From assembly GCF_029360665.1 (NCBI RefSeq), contig NZ_JARDUB010000004.1:310001-374000 (forward strand): 64,000 bases of DNA, read 5' to 3'. Position 1 is the first letter of the stretch, and each line of letters opens with the position of its first letter. The notes beneath the pieces are model-generated. The model was not told the DNA's origin. It saw only the letters and a list, made by a program, of their open reading frames with translations, and did no database searches. Both the position numbers and the translations under genes were made by a program. The DNA comes from Eudoraea chungangensis. GTDB lineage: Bacteria; Bacteroidota; Bacteroidia; Flavobacteriales; Flavobacteriaceae. Shown here piece by piece: positions 46,113 to 55,431 of this stretch.

Positions 46113-49100
46113 ATGATAAAAACCCTTTCAACCTTACTTTTCACTGGTGTATTTCTAGTTTTTCAAAATGTAATTTCACAAGATTTTTCAGCACTAAAAT
46201 ACAGGGAACTTGGCCCTTACAGAGGTGGAAGAGTTACCACAGTAGCCGGAGTTACCAGCCAACCCAGTACATTTTATTTGGGGTCTACCGGTGGAGGTGT
46301 TTGGAAAACAGAAGATTATGGTACTTCATGGAAAAATGTTTCCGATGGATTTTTTAAGACGCCATCAATAGGATCTATCGCGGTTGCGCAAGATAATCCT
46401 AACATTATTTATATCGGAACAGGTACCGATGGATATCGAAGTAATCTAATTGAAGGAAAGGGAATGTATAAATCTATTGATGCTGGTAATAGCTGGACTG
46501 AAATTGGACTTTCTGATGTGGGGCAGATAGGTGCCGTACGCATAGATCCTAATGATAATAATACCGTTTATGTTGCCGCCATAGGACGGGCATTTACACC
46601 CAATAAAGAGAGGGGTGTTTATAAAACTACCGATGGGGGTGAAACATGGAAAAAAATTCTTTTTATTTCAGAGGAGGTTGGTATTTCTGATATTGAATTT
46701 ATGTCCTCGGACTCTAATGTCCTCTACGCGGCAGCCTGGAAAGCACAAAGAAAACCCTGGACTATAATAAGTGGCGGCAGCTTGGAAGAAGGTGGTATTT
46801 ATAAATCTATTGATGCCGGTAATTCCTGGACTAAAATTGAGAAAGGCCTGCCCCAAAATCTGATAGGAAAAATAGACCTAGAGGTGTGCCCTGCAGAAAA
46901 TGAATTGGTCTACGCCTTAATTGAAGCACCTGGTGAGGAAGGAGGATTATTTATTTCTGATAATTCCGCAGAAAGCTTCACCTTAGTGTCTAGTAACAAG
47001 GGGATCCGTACAAGGCCATTTTATTATACGAACATAACAATTGACCCTAAAAACCCTGATAAGATTTACGCTATGGCCACAGGCTACTATCGCTCGGACG
47101 ACCGTGGCAAAAACTGGACTAAGTTATCCGTGCCTCATGGGGACAACCATGATATGTGGATCAATCCAGACAATCCAGACTTGTTTATCCAGGCCAATGA
47201 CGGGGGTGCCAATGTTACCCATAACGGTGGGAAGTCTTGGTCTACTCAATTCAATCAGCCGACTTCTGAGATTTATCAGGTAGCAGTTGATAATCAATAT
47301 CCTTATTGGCTCTATGGTGGACAGCAAGACAACTATTCTACCGTATCGGTGCCAAGCATGGCCCCTTATGGGCATCAGTTACCCGGACAAGGATTTATTC
47401 TAAATACAGGAGGTTGCGAGACGGGCCCCGCAATACCGCATCCAACAAATCCTGATATAGTCTATTCTAATTGTAAGGGTCGGTTTACAGTGTATAACAA
47501 AAAAACTGGTACCGAGAAATCCTATTATGTTGGGGCCTCGAATATGTACGGACATAATCCAAAGGATTTAAAGTTCCGATTTCAGCGTGTTTCTCCCATA
47601 CACATCTCTCCCCATGACTCAGGCACAATTTACCACACCTCACAATATGTACATAAAACTACAAATGAAGGACTGAGCTGGGAAATTATCTCGCCAGATC
47701 TCACGGCTTTTGAAGCCGATAAACAGGTTATATCAGGGAGTCCGATTACCAGGGACATTACCGGTGAGGAATTTTATAGCACCATCTACGCTATCAAAGA
47801 ATCTTCTATTAAACCGGGTGTCATTTGGGTAGGTGCCAATGATGGTCCAATCCACCTTACAGTTGACGGAGGAAATACTTGGACCAACGTTACCCCAGAG
47901 AACCTTCCGCCGGGAGGACGAGTAGATGCCGTTGAACCTTCGCCTCATGACCCGGCTAAGGCATATGCCAGTATTCTCCTATACCAACTTGGAGACAGAA
48001 AACCCTATATCTACAAAACAGAAGACTACGGAGAGTCTTGGGTTCTGCTAACCGATGGAAATAATGGTATTCCTGAAGACTATCCGGTGCGTGTCATACG
48101 CGAAGATACTCAAAAGGAAGGTCTGCTATTTGCCGGAACAGAATATGGTGTATTTATGTCGATCAATGACGGTGAACTATGGATGCCGTTACAGAATAAT
48201 ATGCCTATAACACCTATAACCGACTTACAAATACACAGAAATGATCTAGTTCTTTCAACCATGGGCAGAGGGTTTTGGGTTTTAGATGACATACAGGTAC
48301 TGCGGCAACTTACTTCTTATACCTTCAAGGAAACAAAATTGTTTAATTCTAGCCCAACAATAAGGTATAGGTATCCCTCGGGGGCTAAAAACAGTACAAT
48401 GCCGACCTACCCAATACCCGAAGTACCCATAGATTTTTACTTAGATAAGGCCTCTGATACTCCTGTAGTTTTGGAAATCTTTAATAGTCAAAAAGAATTG
48501 GTAAATAGATTTAGCAGTGATAGCTCTTCAGTAAATAGTCCTGAGATACAAAGAAATATGAGTACCGAATTCATGGACGAGCCTATCTGGTACAATTTAC
48601 AAAATGATCAAAACCTACATCGATTTGGGTGGAATATGAGGTCTAAAGGACCATGGAATATAGAGAAGGATGATCGTTTTAAGAATGGTCCTCTGGTGCC
48701 TCCCGGCATTTATTATGCAAAATTAAGTGTAAATGGGAATAGCTACGAAGAACCTTTTGAAATATGGATAGACCCTAAAGTAGCTTCTGCGGGTATTGAT
48801 CAAGAAATTCTAGAGGAACAATATGCCTTTTTAATTGAAGTAAGATCACTTTTAAACGAAGCCCTGCGCTACGAATCGGAATTAGATTTAAAATTAAGCA
48901 ACTTAAAAGAATCTGGACAAAGAAAGAATAGAAAAGAAATTGTTGCTATTGAAGATACATTGGGTAAACTAAAAACAAAGGATGGCATATATGAGCAACC
49001 CATGCTTTCTGATCAGATCAACTATTTATATAATATGAATAATAAGGCAGATCAAAAGATTGGTAAGGATGCCATAGATAGACTAGCTGAATTAAAACAA

Positions 49101-49124
49101 CAGTTTGCTGATTTAAAACCATAG
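46113..49124 (+). CDS. Exported BNR/VPS10 (sortilin-like) beta-propeller protein
   Basis: A 1003-residue secreted protein. A signal segment (LSTLLFTGVFLVFQNVIS then QD) is followed by repeated Asp-box/BNR motifs of two beta-propellers. These include TEDYGTSWKNV, SIDAGNSWTEIG, TTDGGETWKKI, NGGKSWSTQ, TTNEGLSWEII, TVDGGNTWTNV and TEDYGESWVLL. The last 250 residues form a separate domain with QNLHRFGWNMRSKGPWN and a helical tail. Such proteins are often annotated as glycosyl hydrolases or sortilin-like; binding of polymers or peptides is as likely as catalysis. It is preceded by a 252-base non-coding gap without a clear promoter. Confidence 0.88.
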   Translation: MIKTLSTLLFTGVFLVFQNVISQDFSALKYRELGPYRGGRVTTVAGVTSQPSTFYLGSTGGGVWKTEDYGTSWKNVSDGFFKTPSIGSIAVAQDNPNIIYIGTGTDGYRSNLIEGKGMYKSIDAGNSWTEIGLSDVGQIGAVRIDPNDNNTVYVAAIGRAFTPNKERGVYKTTDGGETWKKILFISEEVGISDIEFMSSDSNVLYAAAWKAQRKPWTIISGGSLEEGGIYKSIDAGNSWTKIEKGLPQNLIGKIDLEVCPAENELVYALIEAPGEEGGLFISDNSAESFTLVSSNKGIRTRPFYYTNITIDPKNPDKIYAMATGYYRSDDRGKNWTKLSVPHGDNHDMWINPDNPDLFIQANDGGANVTHNGGKSWSTQFNQPTSEIYQVAVDNQYPYWLYGGQQDNYSTVSVPSMAPYGHQLPGQGFILNTGGCETGPAIPHPTNPDIVYSNCKGRFTVYNKKTGTEKSYYVGASNMYGHNPKDLKFRFQRVSPIHISPHDSGTIYHTSQYVHKTTNEGLSWEIISPDLTAFEADKQVISGSPITRDITGEEFYSTIYAIKESSIKPGVIWVGANDGPIHLTVDGGNTWTNVTPENLPPGGRVDAVEPSPHDPAKAYASILLYQLGDRKPYIYKTEDYGESWVLLTDGNNGIPEDYPVRVIREDTQKEGLLFAGTEYGVFMSINDGELWMPLQNNMPITPITDLQIHRNDLVLSTMGRGFWVLDDIQVLRQLTSYTFKETKLFNSSPTIRYRYPSGAKNSTMPTYPIPEVPIDFYLDKASDTPVVLEIFNSQKELVNRFSSDSSSVNSPEIQRNMSTEFMDEPIWYNLQNDQNLHRFGWNMRSKGPWNIEKDDRFKNGPLVPPGIYYAKLSVNGNSYEEPFEIWIDPKVASAGIDQEILEEQYAFLIEVRSLLNEALRYESELDLKLSNLKESGQRKNRKEIVAIEDTLGKLKTKDGIYEQPMLSDQINYLYNMNNKADQKIGKDAIDRLAELKQQFADLKP

Positions 49125-49175
49125 ACTGTCTTTACGCTCTATACACATATATATAAAAAATAAAAACTGGAAAAA

Positions 49176-49808
49176 ATGAAAAATAGAAGAGCTTTTTTAA
49201 AAGGATCAACACTGGCCGTTGCAGCCACGGTAGTAAGTCCTATAATTGGCCAGCAGAAAACTAATACAAGTACTTTACAGGAAGATAGCCTATATATGAT
49301 TGGTCCAAAAAAAGGATATACCCCTGAAATTGGGACACTTCTATCTACTATGGAAATGATGCGTCATTGGCTTATTAGTAGTGTAAAAGATCTCACCGTT
49401 AAAGAGCTCGATTTTCAGCTAGATGATACTTCCAACTCTATTGGTGCTATGTTACTCCATTTGGCGGCTACAGAAAAGTATTACCAATTAAATACCTTCG
49501 ATGAACTAAGTTGGGGTAGCTGGAGTGATACTATCAAAGAAGAATGGGACATCCCAATGAATTTAGGAGAAAATGCCCGAGAAATTATAAAAGGTAAGCC
49601 TATTGATTTCTATCTTAACAAATTAGAGGAAGTGAGAAACCATACCAAAGTTGAATTTGCCAAAAGAGATGATAGTTGGTTACAAAAGTCGGTGATTTTC
49701 TTTGAAGATAAGCCCACGAACAACTACTGTAAATGGTTTCATGTTTGTGAACACGAGTCTAATCACCGTGGACAAATTAAGTTTATTTCCAAAAGATTCA
49801 ACGTATAG
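49176..49808 (+). CDS. Tat-exported DinB-family protein
   Basis: A 210-residue DinB-like four-helix bundle with a twin-arginine signal (MKNRRAFLKGSTLAVAATVV). The metal-ligand histidines expected in the family are seen in AMLLHLAATEKYYQLN and near the C-terminus in HVCEHESNHRGQIKFISKRF. Most DinB proteins are cytoplasmic, so the Tat signal implies assembly with its metal cofactor before export. It starts 51 bases after the BNR protein gene and may share its transcript. Confidence 0.85.
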   Translation: MKNRRAFLKGSTLAVAATVVSPIIGQQKTNTSTLQEDSLYMIGPKKGYTPEIGTLLSTMEMMRHWLISSVKDLTVKELDFQLDDTSNSIGAMLLHLAATEKYYQLNTFDELSWGSWSDTIKEEWDIPMNLGENAREIIKGKPIDFYLNKLEEVRNHTKVEFAKRDDSWLQKSVIFFEDKPTNNYCKWFHVCEHESNHRGQIKFISKRFNV

Positions 49809-49853
49809 AAGAATTCCATATTAAGTCTATCTGAAATTTACGTGTGAAATAGA

Positions 49854-50603
49854 ATGGCCTACAATTATAATTTTTTTAAGCATCTAATACTAGGGAGACG
49901 TCTGGTAAATGATCCTATTTATTTTAAGACCAAGGAACTTACTGCCATGGAGATCAGCAAAGAACCCAAACGTACCGAAGTCTTAAATTTTTTGTTAGCT
50001 TATCTAAAAAGGGACACTACATACCTAGAAATTGGCACCCGAAACACGGCCGATAACTATAAGCAGATTAAGGCTACAAAAAAATACAGTGTAGATCCAG
50101 GGGTGGAGTTTTTTGATCCCACAATTGATTTTAAATTAAGCAGTGATGCTTTTTTTAAGCAATTGGATGAAGGAAGTATTTTGTCTAATACAATTAAATT
50201 TGATCTGATTTTTATTGATGGACTTCATCTGGCGGAACAAGTACAAAAAGATATTGAAAATGCCTTGCGATACCTAAAAGACGATGGTTTTATTGCCCTA
50301 CACGACTGTAATCCGCCTACGGAATGGCATGCCAGGGAAAATTATAACTACAGACAAACACCTGCCCATGGTTATTGGAATGGCACAACATGGAAAGCAT
50401 TTCAGAAGGCTAGGTTTAACCCATCATTATTTTCCTGTTGTATTGATACCGATTGGGGGTTAGGGCTTATATCTAAAAAACATCCGCTTGGAAAAGCAAT
50501 TGGTCCAAATAATCCTTTTTTTGAATACAACATTTTTGAAAAAAACAGAACGGTAAACTTAAATTTGATGAGTTTCGAGGATTTAAAGAATATACTCCAA
50601 TAA
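49854..50603 (+). CDS. Class I SAM-dependent methyltransferase (Methyltransf_24-like)
   Basis: A 249-residue protein with TTYLEIGTRNTADNYKQI as SAM motif I, KYSVDPGVEFFDPTIDFKLS, and FDLIFIDGLHLAEQVQKDIE followed by GFIALHDCNPP. The IDGLH and HDC motifs are typical of sugar- or lipid-directed Methyltransf_24 proteins. The acceptor is unknown. No sugar gene cluster surrounds it. Confidence 0.88.
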   Translation: MAYNYNFFKHLILGRRLVNDPIYFKTKELTAMEISKEPKRTEVLNFLLAYLKRDTTYLEIGTRNTADNYKQIKATKKYSVDPGVEFFDPTIDFKLSSDAFFKQLDEGSILSNTIKFDLIFIDGLHLAEQVQKDIENALRYLKDDGFIALHDCNPPTEWHARENYNYRQTPAHGYWNGTTWKAFQKARFNPSLFSCCIDTDWGLGLISKKHPLGKAIGPNNPFFEYNIFEKNRTVNLNLMSFEDLKNILQ

Positions 50604-50673
50604 AAAAAAAGGACGGAAAAAAATATAGTTGGTAACATTCTCTTTCATAGATCGTCTCACAATAAATAACCAG

Positions 50674-51363
50674 ATGACTACACGAAACAAAACCGCTCGC
50701 CTTGCAGGATTCCTTTATCTACTGTTAATTCTCTTTGGAATATTCAACCTCATGATAGTTCCATCCAAACTAATTGTATGGAACGACGCCCCAACTACCA
50801 TTACTAATTTAACCAATTCACTTTGGCTTTTTAAGCTTGGGATAACAGCAGGTATTATAACCTTTCTTTCCTTTTTGGCCTTGGTTTTAGTATTATACAA
50901 GCTCTTGCAATCTGTAAACAAAAACCAGGCAATGGTAATGTTGGTTCTGGTAGTGGTAAGCATTCCAATAAGCTTTGTTAATATGCTAAATAAGTTTTCA
51001 GTACTAACTCTATTAGAAAATCCATCCTATCTTTCTGGATATTCTTCAGTAGATACTCAAAATCAGATTATGCTGCAACTCAACTATTTTTACAACGGGG
51101 TTCAAATTTCTGAAATCTTTTGGGGGCTTTGGTTGTTTCCATTTGGATATTTAGTATATAAATCGGGCTTTCTGCCTAAACTTCTTGGAATTTTCTTAAT
51201 GGCAGGTTGCTTTGGTTACCTAATTGATTTTTTTGGTGGTCTGTTGATAGATTCTTATTCGGAATATACCATAGCAAATATTATTAGTATTCCCGGTACC
51301 ATTGGAGAATTTGGCATTTGCCTCTGGCTCTTGATTTTTGGAACCAACAAAATAAAAAGATAG
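50674..51363 (+). CDS. DUF4386 family membrane protein
   Basis: A 229-residue protein with about six TM helices, starting TRNKTARLAGFLYLLLILFG, the DUF4386 signature start. LWLFPFGYLVYKSGFLPKLL and LGIFLMAGCFGYLIDFF follow. No function is known for the family. The ATG at 50674 was chosen because the longer frame starts at GTG and lacks family similarity. Confidence 0.85.
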   Translation: MTTRNKTARLAGFLYLLLILFGIFNLMIVPSKLIVWNDAPTTITNLTNSLWLFKLGITAGIITFLSFLALVLVLYKLLQSVNKNQAMVMLVLVVVSIPISFVNMLNKFSVLTLLENPSYLSGYSSVDTQNQIMLQLNYFYNGVQISEIFWGLWLFPFGYLVYKSGFLPKLLGIFLMAGCFGYLIDFFGGLLIDSYSEYTIANIISIPGTIGEFGICLWLLIFGTNKIKR

Positions 51364-51486
51364 ACCCCTAAAATTGACCAATGAATAATTAGTCGATGAA
51401 AAGTAAAGGGCCGCCACAGCTGCTTCTATACTGAATATTCAGAAAGCCTTAAGTATATTAGTAGAAATAATCCTAACTATAATGAA

Positions 51487-52473
51487 ATGAAGGGAGTTGT
51501 ATATTATCAATACGGACCTCCTAAGGTCTTATCCATCGCCTCGGTACCAAAACCTAATCCTAAGTCTGACGAGCTATTGATTAAAGTAAAAGCAACTTCT
51601 GTTAACCGAACGGATTGCGCCAATCTTCGAGCCAAGCCAGATATTATGCGCTTAACCATGGGCCTGTTTCGGCCAAAAAATAATATTCTTGGCACAGAAT
51701 TTTCTGGAGTAGTTGTCCAAAAAGGATCAAAGGTAAAAGGTTTCGATCTAAACGATAGAGTGTTTGGTTTTGATGATGCCGGGCTTTCCTCTTACGCCGA
51801 GTATCTTTGCATTGCAGAAAGTAAAGCAGTTGGAGTAATGCCCGATACCACAGATTTTCTGGAGATGGGCTGCTGTCTCGAAGGTGCCCATTACGCCTAT
51901 AACTTTATCAATAAAGTAGCTTTAAAGTCAGGAGAAAAGGTTTTGGTTAATGGAGGAACTGGAGGAATAGGAACGGCAATGATTCAATTATTAAAACATT
52001 ATGGGGCCCATATAACGGCAGTCGGAAATACTAAAAATTTAAGCCTTTTAAGACAGTTAGGGGCCTCTGAGGTATATGACTATAAGGTGGAGGATTTTAC
52101 TAAAGCCAAAAAAAAATACCACTACATTTTCGACTGTGTTGGTAAAAGTTCCTTTGATGCCTGTAAACCCCTATTAAAGGAAGGAGGGGTATATATTTCC
52201 TCCGAATTAGGCAAAAATTCTATTAATTTGGGCTTAGCTCTGGTATCCAAGATATTTGGGAGTCTCCCCAATGAAAAGGGTAAAAAGGTAGTCTTCCCTT
52301 ATCCGCCAAATAAGCGTAGGAGTCTGGAACTAATAAAAAATCTCATCACGGCAAAAAAATTTAGTCCGGTAATCGATAGGGTATATCCAATAGAGGAAAT
52401 CAGGGATGCCTTTGAATATGTAGAAAAAGGCCTTAAAACAGGAAATGTAGCCATTCTCCTTAAAGAAAAATGA
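51487..52473 (+). CDS. MDR-family NAD(P)H-dependent oxidoreductase (second copy)
   Basis: A 328-residue medium-chain dehydrogenase/reductase. Motifs are VKATSVNRTDCANLRAKPDI, GLFRPKNNILGTEFSGVVVQ and VLVNGGTGGIGTAMIQLLKH (nucleotide-binding). It is zinc-free by the same reasoning as its paralogue at 25862-26839 and resembles quinone oxidoreductases. There is a possible second ATG at 51482, out of frame; 51487 fits the family start MKGVVYYQYGPP. Confidence 0.9.
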   Translation: MKGVVYYQYGPPKVLSIASVPKPNPKSDELLIKVKATSVNRTDCANLRAKPDIMRLTMGLFRPKNNILGTEFSGVVVQKGSKVKGFDLNDRVFGFDDAGLSSYAEYLCIAESKAVGVMPDTTDFLEMGCCLEGAHYAYNFINKVALKSGEKVLVNGGTGGIGTAMIQLLKHYGAHITAVGNTKNLSLLRQLGASEVYDYKVEDFTKAKKKYHYIFDCVGKSSFDACKPLLKEGGVYISSELGKNSINLGLALVSKIFGSLPNEKGKKVVFPYPPNKRRSLELIKNLITAKKFSPVIDRVYPIEEIRDAFEYVEKGLKTGNVAILLKEK

Positions 52474-52637
52474 GAATAATTTATAGAAATTCATCTATAT
52501 TCGGGCTACTATAGAGTTCCTTCAAAATTTAGTTTATACCCAGCTAATTTTCTTCAACAACTTTATCTATCTTTCCAATTAAGAACCAAGTAAAAATACT
52601 TTTCATTATTGTCAAGTTTTTTTAACAAACCAACCAG

Positions 52638-53819
52638 ATGATAAAACCAACATCAAGAAAACGTATAGCTTCTATTGATATGCTCAGGGGGTTAGTGATA
52701 ATTCTCATGGCATTAGACCACGTTAGAGATTATTTCCATGCCGATGCCTTTCTGTTTGAACCAAATGATCTAACACAAACTACAGGAGCCATTTTCTGGA
52801 CCCGATTTATTACCCATTACTGCGCTCCGGTATTTGTTTTTCTAGCGGGGACATCCGCTTTTTTTGTCGGTCAAAAACGAGATAAACATTCCTTGGCAAA
52901 ATGGCTTCTAAAAAGAGGTGTTTGGCTAATTATTGCTGAGTTTACGATAATTAAGTTCGCTTGGTTTTTTAAATTAGACTATCAGTTTTTGCATTTCTTG
53001 GTTATATGGATTCTGGGTGTCTGCATGATTTTTTTGGCTGGTTTTATTTACCTCCCTAGAAAACTAACTATAGCTCTGTGTCTTATAGGAATCTTTGGTC
53101 ATAATTTATTAGACAATTATAGCCCTTCAGGAGAATTAGCTTCTATCTTTTGGAATTTTTTACATCAATTTGCCTTATTGGAATATCAAAACACAACTTA
53201 TATGATAATCTACGTACTTATACCTTGGGTATTTGTGATGCCCCTGGGTTATTATATGGGAGAACTTTATTTACCAAAAGTTGAAACACCTGTAAGGAGG
53301 AAAAGACTTATGCAATGGGGTATTGGAATGGTGGTAGTCTTTCTTGCCGTAAGACTTGTAAATATTTATGGCGATCTAGTACCATGGTCAGCTCAGGATT
53401 CTTTAAGCCTCACCATCATGTCCTTTTTTAATGTTAGTAAGTATCCCCCATCTTTATTATATCTCCTAATTACCTTAGGACCATCTCTCGTATTTCTTTC
53501 TTTGGCAGAAAAATGGAAAGGTAGTTTTGTCGAAAGAATGGTCATTGTAGGACGAGTCCCGATGTTCTTCTATATAATCCATCTATATCTCATACATATA
53601 TTGGCGCTTTTTGCGGCAATCGCAACAGGATTCAGTGCCTCGGATATGGTCATTGATTTGTGGATCAATATGAGTCCCAACCTTGAGGGGTATGGATTTG
53701 GACTAGGTGTAGTCTACCTTTTATGGCTAGTAATTATTATTGCACTCTATCCTCTATGCCGTAAGTACAATGACTACAAGAACAACAACAGAGATAAATG
53801 GTGGCTAAGCTACTTTTAA
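52638..53819 (+). CDS. DUF1624 / heparan-alpha-glucosaminide N-acetyltransferase-like membrane protein
   Basis: A 393-residue protein with about ten TM helices. The family start ASIDMLRGLVIILMALDHVR, with the conserved Asp and His in the first TM helix, continues with HYCAPVFVFLAGTSAFFVGQ. The C-terminal half has VGRVPMFFYIIHLYLIHILA. Members are thought to move acetyl groups across membranes (HGSNAT) or act in acyl transfer to glycans. The substrate is unknown here. It is preceded by a 164-base gap. Confidence 0.87.
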   Translation: MIKPTSRKRIASIDMLRGLVIILMALDHVRDYFHADAFLFEPNDLTQTTGAIFWTRFITHYCAPVFVFLAGTSAFFVGQKRDKHSLAKWLLKRGVWLIIAEFTIIKFAWFFKLDYQFLHFLVIWILGVCMIFLAGFIYLPRKLTIALCLIGIFGHNLLDNYSPSGELASIFWNFLHQFALLEYQNTTYMIIYVLIPWVFVMPLGYYMGELYLPKVETPVRRKRLMQWGIGMVVVFLAVRLVNIYGDLVPWSAQDSLSLTIMSFFNVSKYPPSLLYLLITLGPSLVFLSLAEKWKGSFVERMVIVGRVPMFFYIIHLYLIHILALFAAIATGFSASDMVIDLWINMSPNLEGYGFGLGVVYLLWLVIIIALYPLCRKYNDYKNNNRDKWWLSYF

Positions 53820-53962
53820 AAAAATTCGCTTATTTTAGTATGGTCTGGCGCAATAATTTTTAAATTCTGCCCCTGTTTCGAACTGTACTTAATTTGAAAA
53901 AGATTCTCAATGTAACGCACAACAGGGTCTGGAATTAACTTTAAAGTCAAAGCTATATACTG

Positions 53963-54568
53963 ATGAAAAGCATAACATCCTTTATTAAAACAACGCTAAT
54001 CGGAGGTATTTTCTTCGTGGTACCTTTAATACTTATAATTATTCTATTGGTTAAGGTAATAGATTTATTGAGATCCGTTGTTGCACCACTTGTTAGTAAA
54101 ATTTCTATTGAAATAATCGATAGTATTACCTTAGCACGAATCGTATCTTTTATTTTTCTGGTCTTTTTATGTTTCTTGGCCGGGTTATTGGCTAAGACTG
54201 ACAAAGCCAAACAACTGCAACACTGGATAGAGACAAATGTGCTATCTCTAATACCAGGCTATACCTTTTTTAAGGGCATGGGGGAAGAGGCAATTGGTAT
54301 GAAATCTGCAAATCTTAGAAAGGTGGTTCTGGTAGATATTGAAGAGGTATGGCAGGTTGGTTTTCTTATGGACAAAATTGATGAGGATTTATACTCCGTT
54401 TTTGTTCCCGGCGCTCCAAACCCAAGCTCAGGAGATGTTTTTTTTGTTAGAAAGGAGCGCTTAAAAACGCTCGATATTACGGAGTTAGATGCTATGAAAA
54501 TTTACAAAAGAATGGGAATAGATTCAAGTAAGATATTATCGGGTTATATAAACCACAATACCTTTTAA
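53963..54568 (+). CDS. DUF502 family membrane protein
   Basis: A 201-residue protein with two N-terminal TM segments (LIGGIFFVVPLILIIILLVK and IVSFIFLVFLCFLAGLLAK) and a soluble C-terminal domain. It has the DUF502 motif IPGYTFFKGMGEEAIG, and FVPGAPNPSSGDVFFVRKER near the end. The function is unknown; plant homologues are COV proteins. The following DUF4239 gene starts 60 bases downstream. Confidence 0.9.
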   Translation: MKSITSFIKTTLIGGIFFVVPLILIIILLVKVIDLLRSVVAPLVSKISIEIIDSITLARIVSFIFLVFLCFLAGLLAKTDKAKQLQHWIETNVLSLIPGYTFFKGMGEEAIGMKSANLRKVVLVDIEEVWQVGFLMDKIDEDLYSVFVPGAPNPSSGDVFFVRKERLKTLDITELDAMKIYKRMGIDSSKILSGYINHNTF

Positions 54569-54628
54569 TCAGCCATGATGTCATTTTCTTTTTTTTAGAA
54601 GTATTTATTAAAAACCACTTGTTGATTT

Positions 54629-55411
54629 ATGGATACCTTTCTTTTTGACTCGCTTTCGGCCTACACTACTTTTTTTGCCATAACTTCTTTAATTCTTCTC
54701 TTTTATGAGTTAGGGTATCAAATTGCTATTCGACGTTATCTTAAAAAAAATATTAAAGAACCTAGTACGCTTGGTCAAATTTCCGGAGGATTACTTGGTA
54801 TGTGGGCATTTGTATTGGCCTTTACTTTTTCTATTGTAGCAACCCAGTTTAGATTGCGCAAAGATTTAGTAATGGAAGAAGCAAATGCTGTAGGTACTGC
54901 TTTTTTAAGGGCCGATTTGATAAACCATGAGGATGGGACGGCAATAAAAAAAGATCTGGCTAAGTATATTGATATCAGATTGCAGGTTTTAAAAAGTCTA
55001 AATGTTAAGGATGCCATCGTACAATCTGTAGAGATTCACAAGAGTCTCTGGGCTAGAATTACATCGGTGGCCGTTGCGAATCCAAACACAAATACCTCCC
55101 TCTTAACTCAGGCCATAAATGAAGTAATTGACATCCATGAAAAAAGAGTAACCGCAGGAACTCGCACAAGAATTCCACATAGTATTTGGGTCACGCTTTT
55201 TATTATTTCTTTTTTAGCCATATTATCTATAGGGATGCAGGCAGGATTCAATAAGTCTAGAAGATTGCTAATGATTATTCCGCTTATTATGGCATTTGCT
55301 GCTCTTTCTACACTAATCGTAGACCTTAACAATCCACAAAGTGGATCCATAAAAGTAGACCAACAGCCTATGCAATCTCTTCAAAAAAGCATCCAAGAAG
55401 AGGGGTTTTAA
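54629..55411 (+). CDS. DUF4239 (bestrophin-like) membrane protein
   Basis: A 260-residue protein with TM segments near the N-terminus (TFFAITSLILLFYELGYQIA, then GGLLGMWAFVLAFTFSIVAT) and two near the C-terminus (SIWVTLFIISFLAILSIGMQ, RRLLMIIPLIMAFAALSTLI). The middle is soluble and helical. EEANAVGTAFLRADLI and DLNNPQSGSIKVDQQPM are typical of DUF4239. A channel role is only suggested by weak likeness to bestrophins. It probably shares a transcript with the S10 peptidase gene 20 bases downstream. Confidence 0.85.
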   Translation: MDTFLFDSLSAYTTFFAITSLILLFYELGYQIAIRRYLKKNIKEPSTLGQISGGLLGMWAFVLAFTFSIVATQFRLRKDLVMEEANAVGTAFLRADLINHEDGTAIKKDLAKYIDIRLQVLKSLNVKDAIVQSVEIHKSLWARITSVAVANPNTNTSLLTQAINEVIDIHEKRVTAGTRTRIPHSIWVTLFIISFLAILSIGMQAGFNKSRRLLMIIPLIMAFAALSTLIVDLNNPQSGSIKVDQQPMQSLQKSIQEEGF

Positions 55412-55431
55412 AACAACAATAGTATATTTCT